From Asparagopsis taxiformis (taxonomy: Eukaryota > Rhodophyta > Florideophyceae > Bonnemaisoniales > Bonnemaisoniaceae), in contig JALQPE010000664.1 in assembly GCA_030407315.1 (NCBI GenBank), positions 1 through 40,357 on the forward strand: DNA of 40,357 nucleotides, read 5' to 3'. How positions within the stretch are numbered: the stretch's first letter is position 1; every line of letters starts with the position of its first letter. The translations under genes were made by a program, and so were the position numbers. Of the stretch, positions 20,389 through 30,148 are shown piece by piece. Under the pieces are notes generated by a model. That model saw nothing but the letters and a program-made list of their open reading frames with translations, did not search any database and was not told the origin of the DNA.

Positions 20389-21483
20389 TCAGCACCCGCG
20401 GCACCCACGGGGGGAACGAAGACGAGTACGCACGTTGCGTTCCGGAGAACCGTCATCAGGAGAACGAGCACGCCGACGCGAGTAACCAGGCTGAACCGCC
20501 TCCTCGCCACCCCCTCCGGGAACAACGCGCACGGCAGCAGTCGCTTGCTGTAGCTGACGCCGGGCGTCCTCTAATTCATCTTCTAATTCCCCGACCCGGG
20601 CCCGCAACTCCGCCGCATCATGGCGCGCTGCCTCAATCTCCTTATCCGCCACGCGGCGACGTCCACGTTCCTCACGGAGGCGTTCTCGGGCGTCGTTACG
20701 CTGCTCGCGTCCATGCTTGTAGCGATTAGCTAACGTAATACACGACAGCGCAAGCGTATCCAACGCGGAGTTGACAACATAACGCCCATTGGCAGATACA
20801 AAAATAGAAGCGATCGTGCCATCCCCAATTTCCTCGGCCAACTGCCGCACTTGCGGAACCGACATCAACTCGCGACCGGACAATTCCCCACGTAGGATGT
20901 TCACAGCCGGAGGCTGACGCGGAGTACCGTCATCACCATTAATGGATGGCTCCGAGCCCTTGTCAGACGACACGAATGCCTCCACGGCGGGTCCCATCTG
21001 CGAAGGCGGGGCAGCCACGGGCTGAGGGGCTGGCGCGGTAGGCGTAGTGTCCATCGGGACAGGCCTTTCGTACAAGTCAGCGGAACCACCAGGTGGTAAG
21101 GGAGCGACAGGAGCAAAACTCCGCCCTGCGTAGGGAGACCTACCCCCCGGGCCGCCCAGTTCGGCATTCCACCACGGACGCGGTACGAACGCTTCGCCAA
21201 CCGGCTGGTACTTGTAAGACTCGGGGTGCCCATCGGAGTAAGTCTCAGGCTCCAGGCCGTAATATCCGTCATCGGTAAATTCACTATCCCTTCGGTAAGG
21301 AGGTAGCTCCGCTGCCGTACCCTCTCGATGGTTCAACACGTTGATACGTAACGCCCTCACCGGCAAGTCACTAGTCGTGAAGATAACCACCTTTTCCGGT
21401 GCGAGCCCAGTAATGTTGGTACTCACCATCTCCTGCGGATAGTCACCGCTCCCACGAGCTACCTCCAACAACCTTCGGACCAC
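20389..21483 (-). CDS. Antisense ORF 2, copy B
   Basis: Same 364-codon frame as in copy A, with no coding difference that I can see. It follows the TAA of the intact antisense ORF 1 after four codons in the same frame. An ORF1-stop-ORF2 read-through protein of about 850 residues would therefore be possible from this copy. Confidence 0.5.
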   Translation of the reverse strand: MVRRLLEVARGSGDYPQEMVSTNITGLAPEKVVIFTTSDLPVRALRINVLNHREGTAAELPPYRRDSEFTDDGYYGLEPETYSDGHPESYKYQPVGEAFVPRPWWNAELGGPGGRSPYAGRSFAPVAPLPPGGSADLYERPVPMDTTPTAPAPQPVAAPPSQMGPAVEAFVSSDKGSEPSINGDDGTPRQPPAVNILRGELSGRELMSVPQVRQLAEEIGDGTIASIFVSANGRYVVNSALDTLALSCITLANRYKHGREQRNDARERLREERGRRRVADKEIEAARHDAAELRARVGELEDELEDARRQLQQATAAVRVVPGGGGEEAVQPGYSRRRARSPDDGSPERNVRTRLRSPRGCRGC

Positions 21484-21495
21484 CGATGCCGGTAA

Positions 21496-22929
21496 TTACC
21501 GACTATGGGGAACGACCGCCGACTGCGGTACCGACGTGATGTCATGCCAAGTACGGCTTACCTTTTCGATGAGTGTCGTGTCCAACACCGGCACGAAGCC
21601 CCGCGTCTCAGCGATACGAGCCAACTCGATCCCTATCAGGACTTCCCTCTCCAATTCGAGATAAGAAAGGAACCTGTCGCGTTGCCAAGCGGGCGCCTCG
21701 TGAAGAGCAGAATGATGGAAATACACCAGTGACAGTGAGTCGGCAATCGGCAAACACATCGGTGGAGATGACTTTCCACGCATATGATGCTCGTAATGAC
21801 CTGTTTCGGGACGAGGGGGGTACGCGAACCAGCGAGACCGAACTATCGGCATGTCCTTCACCGTTCCTTGATAGGATTCCAACTGGAACAACCGACGGTT
21901 CATACGTTCAACGAAAAGTGCATCCCCGGGATGGAGCAGGAAGGTCCTATCGCTGAATAGCGCGTGAGATACGCCGAAGTGGCGCATCGGGCGACTCGAA
22001 GGGAGACGGGCATACGCCGACCAGCACTCATTCTGTACCTGGTGACTCTGCCCTCGGAGGGAACTCATGAGAAACATGTCGCGACGCAATTCGCTTCTCG
22101 GACGGTCGGTAAATTCCCTACGAGGGAGCCGCGCAAACGGATAATGTTTCCAAGGAGCTACTAACTCACGCCTGAAAGGCAAGACCCTAGAATCGAATAC
22201 CATCAGCTCATCAGCGTTGGTAGGGTAGAACTCCCCGGGGAAACGCCAGTTAGCAGTGGGTTTCGGAACCCTAACGGGAGTGTCGTAGGACGTGGCAGCC
22301 GGTGCTGAGGCAGGCGCAGCAGCGTACGGATCGACCAAGGTTGTGCCCGATGGCCTCTCGCTTAAAGAAGCAGTAACGGGAACTGCACCGGACCCACTCT
22401 GGGTAGCTCCGCCGGCAGAGGTGTATGGGTCCGCAGCCGACCCAACGACCTGAGTACTTGCCTTCTCGGATTCCGCCCGAGCGGCCTCTCTGCGTAACTC
22501 CTCATCCCTACGCTTACGTGCGTCTGCCAGGATCTGCTGGTTGCGGCGACCATATTCCTCATAAGGGTTCGCCGAAGCGCTACGACCCGAGGAGGTACGA
22601 ACCGCTGAGGCGGAGGGCCGGGCCATAGTTGACCGGGAACTCAGCTGATGCCTAACAGACGATTGCCTCGCGGGTTTCGGCGTCGCGCCTCCTTCGGCGA
22701 TAACTTCGACAACGTCGTCGGCATCCGCCGGCATTGCTCCTTGTGGGGACAGACCGGTAATCTTAGCGGGCTCGGTTGCGTGTGACGACGGCGTAGCCGA
22801 TGACTGTTTGGCAGCAGCCACCGGAGTGGAAGGCTTCTGGGAAGCAGGCGAGTCGACTGGGCCGAGGCTGCGCCCTTGCGAACATCTCCCGGTTGGGGTT
22901 GTGGGACAAGAGCTGAAACGGGCGAGCAC
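21496..22929 (-). CDS. Antisense ORF 1, copy B, intact 477-codon frame of unknown function
   Basis: The N-terminal 220 residues are Ser/Ala/Pro-rich with a short charged helix (NPYEEYGRRNQQILADARKR). The C-terminal 250 residues look globular (WRFPGEFYPTNADELMVFDS through WHDITS) and have a normal mix of hydrophobic and charged residues. No zinc knuckle, protease or envelope-like transmembrane segment is seen. A TGA directly precedes the frame, so the listed start is only the frame limit; the first ATG is internal. It could be an element-encoded accessory protein, an unusual Gag placed antisense, or a captured host gene. I cannot choose. Confidence 0.5.
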   Translation of the reverse strand: MLARFSSCPTTPTGRCSQGRSLGPVDSPASQKPSTPVAAAKQSSATPSSHATEPAKITGLSPQGAMPADADDVVEVIAEGGATPKPARQSSVRHQLSSRSTMARPSASAVRTSSGRSASANPYEEYGRRNQQILADARKRRDEELRREAARAESEKASTQVVGSAADPYTSAGGATQSGSGAVPVTASLSERPSGTTLVDPYAAAPASAPAATSYDTPVRVPKPTANWRFPGEFYPTNADELMVFDSRVLPFRRELVAPWKHYPFARLPRREFTDRPRSELRRDMFLMSSLRGQSHQVQNECWSAYARLPSSRPMRHFGVSHALFSDRTFLLHPGDALFVERMNRRLFQLESYQGTVKDMPIVRSRWFAYPPRPETGHYEHHMRGKSSPPMCLPIADSLSLVYFHHSALHEAPAWQRDRFLSYLELEREVLIGIELARIAETRGFVPVLDTTLIEKVSRTWHDITSVPQSAVVPHSR

Positions 22930-23695
22930 TCAATGCATCCGCCAGTAGCTATCGTTTCGAAACCAGCAGTTTCCTTGCGTAATTTGGAAATTTTCGAAAT
23001 TATGTAGAATTGGCGGGCGCACATGCGAGCATGGCGAGCGCCACGTGTAGGGTTATTGGTCGTAGTACACGTATTGCAATACCACCGCGGCCGCCGGCGC
23101 GGCCCGCCCCATTGGGCCCTCGGGACGGACCACTCGGCCCCGGTACGCAATTACAAGTAGTGACCCTTCTCCAATGAGTAAAAGGTAACAAACCCCCTCT
23201 AAGGTACCGATCCAAGTTAACCCTGGAGGTGACGCACCGTTGACGACACTCGTATCAATCGTTTCCGTCTTAGGGATTGTTCCGTTCCGCATCACAGCGT
23301 GGGTGCGTAACGTACCGTGGTCCCCGGGTTACCACGGAATGCCAACACGACGTCTACGCGTGTGAGGCTGATCAAGGTCAACAGTTTCGTCTAAGCGTGA
23401 GTGCTCGGAACCGACATACACCGTGTGTCGCGCCGTCCGTTCTGAGTTGACTAACCGCTAAAACGCCCGCCTGTTTCCGTGATCCGACCTAGCCACCGTT
23501 GGCTCGTGCGTCGCCCTGGTGGATTTTCCTCTAAGGGTGATCAAGATCCTTCCGATTCAAACCGCTCTACCACCTACCGAGTCGAGGCCAGTGGACGGTC
23601 GTCGGCAGTGCGACTACGCTTTACCGCTTCGGGTTAACAAAAGCCAGGAGTGCGAAGCCGCCTCTCCGGCGACTACTCGAGACGTTTGGACGACT
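22930..23695. other. Spacer, copy B
   Basis: Same content as 16452-17215; no supported product. Confidence 0.35.
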
Positions 23696-23697
23696 AC

Positions 23698-24048
23698 CTA
23701 AGTCATTACGTCTAAGCGCCAGTTAAGTCCTACAGGGGTGGCTGTCTTATCAGAGCGAGCGGGAGTCGCAGTGTCCTTGTCAACCGGCGAAGCCTGAGTG
23801 ATTGGCGCTTTCGAGGAAGTCGAACGAGTCGGAGTAGACGGCTGAGCAGCGGGTTCCGGAGGCGCACTTGTCGCAGGCGCGGAAGACGATTTGGTCGACG
23901 CTGGCGCGACCCCGGTACGGGATGACGAAGCTTGATGACGGGTCGTGGGACGACGCACGCTCGAGCGCGTAGTCGGACGGTTGGGCGAACCCATATCTTC
24001 TTTCTCCTCCTCTGAGGATTCGAATTGAATCGGCGCGCGGGGAGCCAT
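23698..24048 (-). CDS. Antisense ORF 0, copy B
   Basis: Same 116-codon Ser/Thr/Pro-rich frame as at 17220-17570. The single substitution noticed (a to c near 23905) does not change the frame. Confidence 0.35.
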   Translation of the reverse strand: MAPRAPIQFESSEEEKEDMGSPNRPTTRSSVRRPTTRHQASSSRTGVAPASTKSSSAPATSAPPEPAAQPSTPTRSTSSKAPITQASPVDKDTATPARSDKTATPVGLNWRLDVMT

Positions 24049-24054
24049 CTTAAG

Positions 24055-25533
24055 CCGACGAAAGGCGGTGGAATACGTTGGCGATAAAACCCTGTACGGG
24101 ATAAACCGATGGCCTATTGGCTTAAATCTCCGGCAGAAGAGCTACGGAATTCAACCCTGATGGGGGGGATCGCAAGGCGAGTGGCCGGATAACGAATACA
24201 AGCCTCAAGGCGGCACCACTCACGCGATCACGTGCCTGATTATCTCGCGATTCGATACAAAAACCCTTTGAGGGATGACGGAAGGGACGCAAGTGCAATG
24301 CAATTGAACACCGAAGGGATGAGGCGCGGTACAGCTGATGGATCAATACAACCGATGTTGTCAATTCCAAAGTGGAAACAGTCTGGTGGACCTTCGCAAG
24401 AGTCGGGTGGACAACAAAAATAGCGCACACGCGTCGGGCGCGGGAGAAATTTTGAATGCAGAAATGCAACGGCTATCGCCAAAAATTTGTAATTTTTTAA
24501 TTTTGTCGGGACGACAAATCTCTCAGGAGGGGACCATGTCGTACCGCCTGGCGGTCCTCCCAATCTGAGCGTGTCGCTTCCCTATTGGGTACCCACTTAA
24601 GGGATGTGCCAATCACAAGGCACCAGCCAACTGGGCGTGTTTCCTGTAATTGGGACAAGCGCAAGGCTGCAAATACCCCACTCGGGCCTATCGGCCCCGG
24701 CCAAGACCCCACAAGGGGCAAATTTTAACTTAGGCTGATCAGCCATACATTACAATGTAAGCCTATTGGCAATGACCTCGCGGGTAGGCGGGCGCCAGTA
24801 ATTGGGTTCTGGTTGGTCACTAACTGGATATTTATTCCTAACCACTAACCCTAGCTTACAGTAGACTTAATATAAAACTGCCACTGGAATAGCCAGTAGG
24901 CACGGTTTCTAGAGTAACGTAAACTCAAGTGGAATTACGACCCATTGGAACAGTGTTTGCATACCTAGTGTTTAACCCTCTCAGGGACAACCTTAGGGTT
25001 AGCTAACAGCTCGACGGATTACGTCACTCGCTCCATCTATACGCACCTAGCGTGAGCATTCCTATTCGCCTAACCCCTTCCGGGTAGCGATCCCCTTCTC
25101 TCATACGAGACTACCCGCTAGGTATACTATAAGGTTCATCTGCTCTACCACTTTCCTCTACCGGGGCTCGGGACACCTGTCGGGTGGTTTGCCGCTCTAG
25201 CGGATTTTCTACCTGCTACAGACTCCTCGTCCAGGAAAGTGCGCCATTTTTCCTACTCCTCGCCTCACCTTTTCTGTAGGCCCCATATGCTAGTGTTTTT
25301 CCTATATTTCTGTAGTGATGACGTCATTATAGACTACAGAAGGCGGTAGAAGATACAATAATTTGCGCCTGTTCTGCCAGGTCATGTGCTTCAAAGCGTA
25401 ATTCGCACCCTAGGTATCGTTTTTCTGGGCCTCCCATCGCACCGCTCCGTTTCAAATTCATCCCTCTATTGTTCTCCTACACGTCATTTCCGCCCGCAGA
25501 GTGCTACTTAAACGACAGATTCTGGAAATCCCT
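24055..25533. other. Non-coding end of unit B
   Basis: Duplicate of 17580-19052, including the TGACGTCA palindrome (25319-25326). No gene seen. Confidence 0.35.
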
Positions 25534-25555
25534 GTTTCCATCTTCATATCCGTCC

Positions 25556-25945
25556 ACTACGGTGTTGAGAATGAAAAAAGACAGTAAATTTACTGTCTGA
25601 GACAGTAAAAATTACTGTCTGGCCAAGACAGTGCGCGGAGACAGTAAAATTTACTGTCTGGAAATTTCAGAATACTGCTGCAGCAGTAAACTGGCACGAA
25701 ATCTGGACAGTACCAAAAACAGTAAAATTTACTGTCCAGAACAGTAAATTTTACTGTCCGGAAGTGTTGCCGCCAGACAGTATGTGCAGACAGTACAATT
25801 TACTGTCTGAGGCAATGCATTGTATTGTATTACTGCACTGTCTGGGGAAATCTGTAGACAGTAATGTAGATAGCAAATTGTATTGTCTGCGGGTAGTACC
25901 GTGCATTGGTTCACAACACTGTCTGGTGGAGTGGACTTGAGAGGA
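25556..25945 (-). repeat. Right inverted arm of the composite element
   Basis: Reverse complement of 9055-9443: starts cactacggtgttgagaatg and ends gtctggtggagtggacttga. All the ACAGTAAA/TTTACTGT palindromes are kept in mirrored order. The differences are scattered substitutions and small indels. Confidence 0.9.
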
Positions 25946-26470
25946 AATATGGAGCATAGTGTTGGTGTGAAGGTAAATATTGGAATGGTGTGTGGTATAC
26001 GACTATAGTAATTGTGATAGTAATTGTGATGGTGCTTTACAGATAGTTGGGTGCAGGGAAGCTAGATGTTGAATAGGACGTAGAATGAAAGATTGGGAGA
26101 ACAGAACATATCTGGTTTGTCTCACCGTAAGGAGAGAATGTACAGAGTAGCTATATTATGTTGAGTTTAGCATTTGAAATTATACCCATCTATCTTTGAA
26201 TTGAAAGTGTCGAGTAGGAGACGTCAGTCTGGTAGCGAGGTGTGGTATGTACAGGACGTGGGTGGTGGCAAAGGAAAGAATACGCACCATCCACCACTAA
26301 ATTATGAAAAATAACCGTTACGGAGCACTGGGAAGCATTATTATTATGTAGAGTAGAACAGGATGGATGCATCTACTGGAATGATATTTGCTACAACACT
26401 GCTGTGCTAAGCGTGACATCCTTCCTTCAAAGCAATTCTCCTTTTAGCAAACTCTAATTGCAAGGTCAAG
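25946..26470. other. No gene; upstream region of the 500-aa gene
   Basis: About 520 bp of unique AT-leaning sequence. It presumably holds the promoter of the + strand gene at 26471, but I see no diagnostic element. Confidence 0.4.
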
Positions 26471-27973
26471 ATGAATCCCGAAACCTCCGTAAGCATCGCC
26501 GCATTTTCCGAAATAACGCGTGAGGGCTTTTCGAACATCACTGCAGAGCTGAAAGCCCTAAGTGATAAAATAGATGCCGTCGAGAAGAGCACCATTCAAT
26601 TACGCGAGACTCTCGGAAATGTCGCCAAGACTGTCTCCATGCTAAACACCGATATGCAGGAGGTCAAGAGCATCGTCGATGGGCTTCTGAGCCAGGGACA
26701 AGGACATCCGAAGAAGATCGCCTCCGAGAAGGACAGGGAACGTCTCCGCATTGCGCAGGATGCGGAGAAATCGTTCACGTTCGAAATGTTGTGTGCTGTG
26801 CTGTGTGCTGTTGTTCCAACGTACACGAAGGCAATGGTGGATAAGAGGGATAGGCATTTCAACGGATGCCAGCTAATCAATACGCTGATGTTCGCCAGGC
26901 AGAGCAATGAGCGAAAGGATGTGTTCAATAGGACGCTTGCCGGCCGGAACCACATTGAATTGCGCTGCCGAGTTGTGACCTCTTTAATCAAGAATACTTG
27001 TGAAAACAATTCTTTCAGACAGGGAGGAGACCGTTCCAGCTCCAATGGAACGTCGGAAGGTATCGAACGGTGGAGGGCGCGGGGGTATGTGACTACCGGG
27101 ACCATTGAGGAGACAATTCGCGGAACGGACTCTGCTCGCATGGATGGAATGCATGGGACGTCCGAGGGAAGTGATGGGGCCGCTCGAAAGCAGAAGCGAA
27201 GAAAGGTTGGTGACAATGGGCCGTTGCACAGAAAGGAGGTAGGCATCACTGTGACGAAATCGGCACTCACGGCAGTGACCGGGTTTATGAACAAGTCCAG
27301 AGATCATGTGCGAAACCGGTTCATCCGAGATCTTGGATTCGTTCTATACAGTGGGTTTCAAGGTTCAGTCCGCATGGAGCAGCATCATTTGCACGACGGT
27401 GGGCTGGACATTGAGTCAGTTCCAAGTCTGTACTCGGCGCAGAGGAAAATGAATGCAGCGGAGCGCGCAGCAATGGATGACAAGAATATGAAGATTCTTC
27501 GCGACTTCATTGCGTTGCGAAAAGAAATGGTATTCAAAGTCGAGTACGAAGTTCAAATAATTGGAGAACCGGACAAGAGGTTTTTGACTAGGAGGATCAA
27601 TTTAGTAGAGGTTGCAATGAACTTTGCAGTCGCCTACACGCAATGTTCTGATAAGAACATGTTCCTGCGACGTTCAGAATACTCCTTGCAATTCATCTAC
27701 ATACTTGCATACGGGTTCCGAACGATTTTGAAATTTCAAAGTGGAGCAGAGGTGGAAGGAGCGCAAATCCGGGAAATCAATGAAGCAGTGAAACTGCTTC
27801 TTCCCGGGGAGCGTGTGAGTAGTCGGTTCATGAATGAGGAGGTTTTGACTATATCGCGTGATAGATATGAAGAACTGAATGTAGACGATGGGGGAATCAG
27901 TGCTGGAGGAGAGCTTCAGGTCTATGGAAGAGGACGGAGGAGATGCAGAATATGTGAAGGTATTCGTCGATGA
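26471..27973 (+). CDS. Unknown 500-aa protein, coiled-coil N-terminus
   Basis: Single long frame starting at ATG in agATGaatccc. Residues ~10-75 form a clear heptad pattern (ITAELKALSDKIDAVEKS..., then VSMLNTDMQEVKSIVDGLL), i.e. a coiled coil likely to mediate oligomerisation. Residues ~95-170 are more globular. A basic cluster KQKRRK near residue 240 is a candidate nuclear-localisation signal. The C-terminal 230 residues look folded (FIRDLGFVLYSGFQG, MVFKVEYEVQIIGEPDKRF, YSLQFIYILAYGFRTILKF). I do not recognise a family. Codon use is even and no intron is needed, so it is probably a real gene. It converges with the 453-aa gene on the other strand. Confidence 0.7.
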   Translation: MNPETSVSIAAFSEITREGFSNITAELKALSDKIDAVEKSTIQLRETLGNVAKTVSMLNTDMQEVKSIVDGLLSQGQGHPKKIASEKDRERLRIAQDAEKSFTFEMLCAVLCAVVPTYTKAMVDKRDRHFNGCQLINTLMFARQSNERKDVFNRTLAGRNHIELRCRVVTSLIKNTCENNSFRQGGDRSSSNGTSEGIERWRARGYVTTGTIEETIRGTDSARMDGMHGTSEGSDGAARKQKRRKVGDNGPLHRKEVGITVTKSALTAVTGFMNKSRDHVRNRFIRDLGFVLYSGFQGSVRMEQHHLHDGGLDIESVPSLYSAQRKMNAAERAAMDDKNMKILRDFIALRKEMVFKVEYEVQIIGEPDKRFLTRRINLVEVAMNFAVAYTQCSDKNMFLRRSEYSLQFIYILAYGFRTILKFQSGAEVEGAQIREINEAVKLLLPGERVSSRFMNEEVLTISRDRYEELNVDDGGISAGGELQVYGRGRRRCRICEGIRR

Positions 27974-28273
27974 TGAAATCGAGAATGAAGGGGAGTAGTA
28001 TCGGATGAAACCGGTTTCGGTGTAGTAGACGAAGAATGAAGAAATAAAATTTCTGTTGAGTTGAATTTTGTAATAGATGGAAGTAGATAGATGCGAGACA
28101 TCAGGAAACCAGTCAGACGAAAGTGTCAAGTCGAAGGAAAAGCGCAGAGACAGGTAGTGGAATAGTCGAAGTAGGAAGGGGCGAGGGTATCCGTCTTTAC
28201 TAGAAATTGATGGCCACAGAAGCTCTAGAATGGAATACCCAGGAACAGGATAACTACGGATAGGTGTGCTTTA
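27974..28273. other. Spacer between convergent genes
   Basis: About 300 bp with no gene. Expected to contain the 3' ends of both neighbouring transcripts; taatagatgg and aataaaat (around 28045) are possible polyadenylation signals. Confidence 0.35.
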
Positions 28274-29635
28274 TCATTTTTGCTCCGGACTGCAGGTGGC
28301 AGGTGAAGGAGAGGGTGGGTGGGTAGTGTCTGAATCCGCATTGAAGCCAAGACGAGAGATAGCCTCATAGCCAATGTCTTCAAGCTCCTGGCATGTAGTA
28401 GTACCACTGAAAATACAGCAAGGTAAGCGTAGATGTAGTGTACCAAACGTCTCTGCGGTTGATAGAAGCTGGAAAGTGCTGTAACAAGCTCGGCGCTGAA
28501 TACGTCTCCACAGTAACGAAAACGTTGCTCCATAGGTAACAGTAGCCTTATCACGTAGGTGGAAAGAGTCCACGATGCTAGACTGTGATAGTTGGCTAAG
28601 ACATAGGGGATGTAAAAATGTATTGTTGACGTGGTCAAACTCGTAGGAGTCTCTGCAAAGAACTGTCATACGTTGGTCTCGGCTGGACAGGACGTAAGCA
28701 GATGAGCCGACGAGAAATGCGGAAGAAGGAGCATCATGAGAGCAATCAACGTCGACTAGATTTCCTAAAATTCGGACAATCGATGAGCTGCCTCCATCGC
28801 GTTCCGCCCTGCTCTTCACCAATATTTTCTGGAACCCGTGTTGCGAGGTACCTATGGAGTCACATAGTGCCTGAAAGGTGGGGAAAATGATGGAAAGATC
28901 CGACTCATTTCCAGAGGGAAAGGTGATGTCCTCAAAGGACGGCTGGAAGAGAACGTCACGATTCTCTTTCGCCTTGCATTGAATGGCAATAGTGCGGAAT
29001 TGAGCAAGGGAGCAGTCAGCCTGTACTCTGATTTCTTCTTGCGATGTTTGTCGCATTCCCCTGGAGTGCTCGGATTTTGTCATCCGGAGGGAGAGGGGCT
29101 TGTCTGTGTACACACCAAGCTTCTGAAACAGAATGCTACATACAGTCAGAGCAGAGGAGGTCATGGAGCTGTTGGAATCGAATGGAGGGGGAAGAGGATG
29201 TTTGGCAGCTGACTCCAGCTTTTCCAATCTTGCCAGCATTTCTGCTATGGTCTTCTTCATTTGATCCGCAGTGCAATCTTGAAGGATGCCGCGGTGGCGG
29301 TGGCGAGTGTGGTCAATGCCGTAGTCCGGGTCTCTCTCTGCTGGGGATGCAGGTGAGTCCATACTGCGAAGCTCACCACTTCGCCACGGGAGAACCCTTC
29401 CGGAATCCTTGTCGACGAGCTCGTTACGATCTGAAATCTTGACTTGAGAAAGGGTAGAGTCGAAACCATATTCAGCTTTGTATTCGAGCAATGCATGGAG
29501 GAATGGGTCTGTTTCAGTCTTGACCTGAGTAATTTCCTTGACGATTGCAGACCACCAGACAATTTTTCGTTTCCTCCCAAACGGCCGAAGTTCCCATTGA
29601 ACTTCTATAACGTCGTTTGGAGCGAGAGGAAGCAT
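28274..29635 (-). CDS. Unknown 453-aa protein with Tudor/SH3-like N-terminus
   Basis: Single minus-strand frame from an ATG at 29635. The first ~75 residues (VIEVQWEL, then IVWWSAIVKEI, then LEYKAEYGFD, then VKISDRNEL) have the strand spacing and Trp-rich start of Tudor/SH3-like barrels, which in eukaryotes often bind methylated histone tails. This is a pattern judgement, not a confident match. Residues ~80-160 are charged and Pro-rich with a short helix (MKKTIAEMLARLEKLESA). The rest is mixed, with FLVGSSAYVLSSRDQRMTVLC and a strongly conserved-looking Cys/His-poor core, and a Ser/Pro tail. Its 5' end lies about 500 bp from, and divergent to, the ParB-methyltransferase gene, so the two may share a promoter region. 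No known enzyme motif is seen. Confidence 0.65.
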   Translation of the reverse strand: MLPLAPNDVIEVQWELRPFGRKRKIVWWSAIVKEITQVKTETDPFLHALLEYKAEYGFDSTLSQVKISDRNELVDKDSGRVLPWRSGELRSMDSPASPAERDPDYGIDHTRHRHRGILQDCTADQMKKTIAEMLARLEKLESAAKHPLPPPFDSNSSMTSSALTVCSILFQKLGVYTDKPLSLRMTKSEHSRGMRQTSQEEIRVQADCSLAQFRTIAIQCKAKENRDVLFQPSFEDITFPSGNESDLSIIFPTFQALCDSIGTSQHGFQKILVKSRAERDGGSSSIVRILGNLVDVDCSHDAPSSAFLVGSSAYVLSSRDQRMTVLCRDSYEFDHVNNTFLHPLCLSQLSQSSIVDSFHLRDKATVTYGATFSLLWRRIQRRACYSTFQLLSTAETFGTLHLRLPCCIFSGTTTCQELEDIGYEAISRLGFNADSDTTHPPSPSPATCSPEQK

Positions 29636-30148
29636 GTTGGGATAGCTATGGGATAGAATTGTTGTATTAGTGAAAGCCTAACCGTTACCTTCTGCTAAAG
29701 AGTAGTATATACTAGGAGGATTGGAAAGGTCGAGAAGAGATGTTTAGGTGGTGTAGAAATAGAATGGACAATTGACAAAATTGACACGTCAGTGTGGATG
29801 ATGTCTGCCATGAACTGATTGCAGCATAAAATTTGATGTGAATAATCGTTCTAGAAGTGAATGTCGGATGCATACGATTGGACTACAAAGATACGTTTAG
29901 AGATGTTACGGGGCCCAATAAATTGCATGGAAAAATATTTTGAGTATTACTTTAGTATTACATTGATTATTGAGCTAACAGTCGATGTAGTTATCTTGTA
30001 AAGGTTCGGACAGGGGTGGAAAGGAAACAGCCACCGAAGTGCTACCACTCGCTGACACTTTGTTTTAAACAACCAACTTCTGCTTTGCGCCACCCTGGTC
30101 AAGCAGCAACCAACTATCCCTTTCTTAAAAACTCTACCTTTGTTCGCC
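29636..30148. promoter_or_regulatory. Divergent intergenic region between the 453-aa gene and the ParB-methyltransferase gene
   Basis: About 510 bp, AT-rich, free of credible frames, lying between two genes read outward. By position it should hold both promoters. An AT-rich block (ggaaaaatattttgagtattac, around 29930) is the only TATA-like candidate. This is placement evidence only. Confidence 0.35.

Larger units (their letters stand above)
19064..25533. repeat. 6.47-kb tandem unit, copy B
   Basis: Direct copy of 12586-19052, 3 bp longer, consistent with the four one-base gains and one loss counted by eye. Its right end (ctggaaatccct) is followed by gtttccatcttcatatccgtc and then the right inverted arm. 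Confidence 0.97.
9055..25945. mobile_element. Composite element: inverted arms enclosing a Ty3/gypsy-derived tandem
   Basis: The outer arms (9055-9443 and 25556-25945) are inverted copies of each other. Between them sit, left to right, a 5'-truncated gypsy pol gene and two tandem copies of a 6.47-kb unit. No gag or protease lies upstream of pol and no LTR can be placed with confidence. The simplest reading is a fold-back element whose loop received a retrotransposon that later lost its 5' part and duplicated its 3' part. A 16.9-kb mobile unit with its own inverted ends is an alternative I cannot exclude. Confidence 0.65.

Noticed and set aside
12586..25533. The two 6.47-kb copies as a pair of giant LTRs
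   Set aside because: The unit starts inside the pol coding sequence and the copies are adjacent with only 11 bp between them, so there is no internal region between them.
26596..27294. 232-codon minus-strand frame opposite the 500-aa gene
   Set aside because: Cys/Ser/Pro-rich shadow composition; the + strand frame has a coiled coil and a good ATG.
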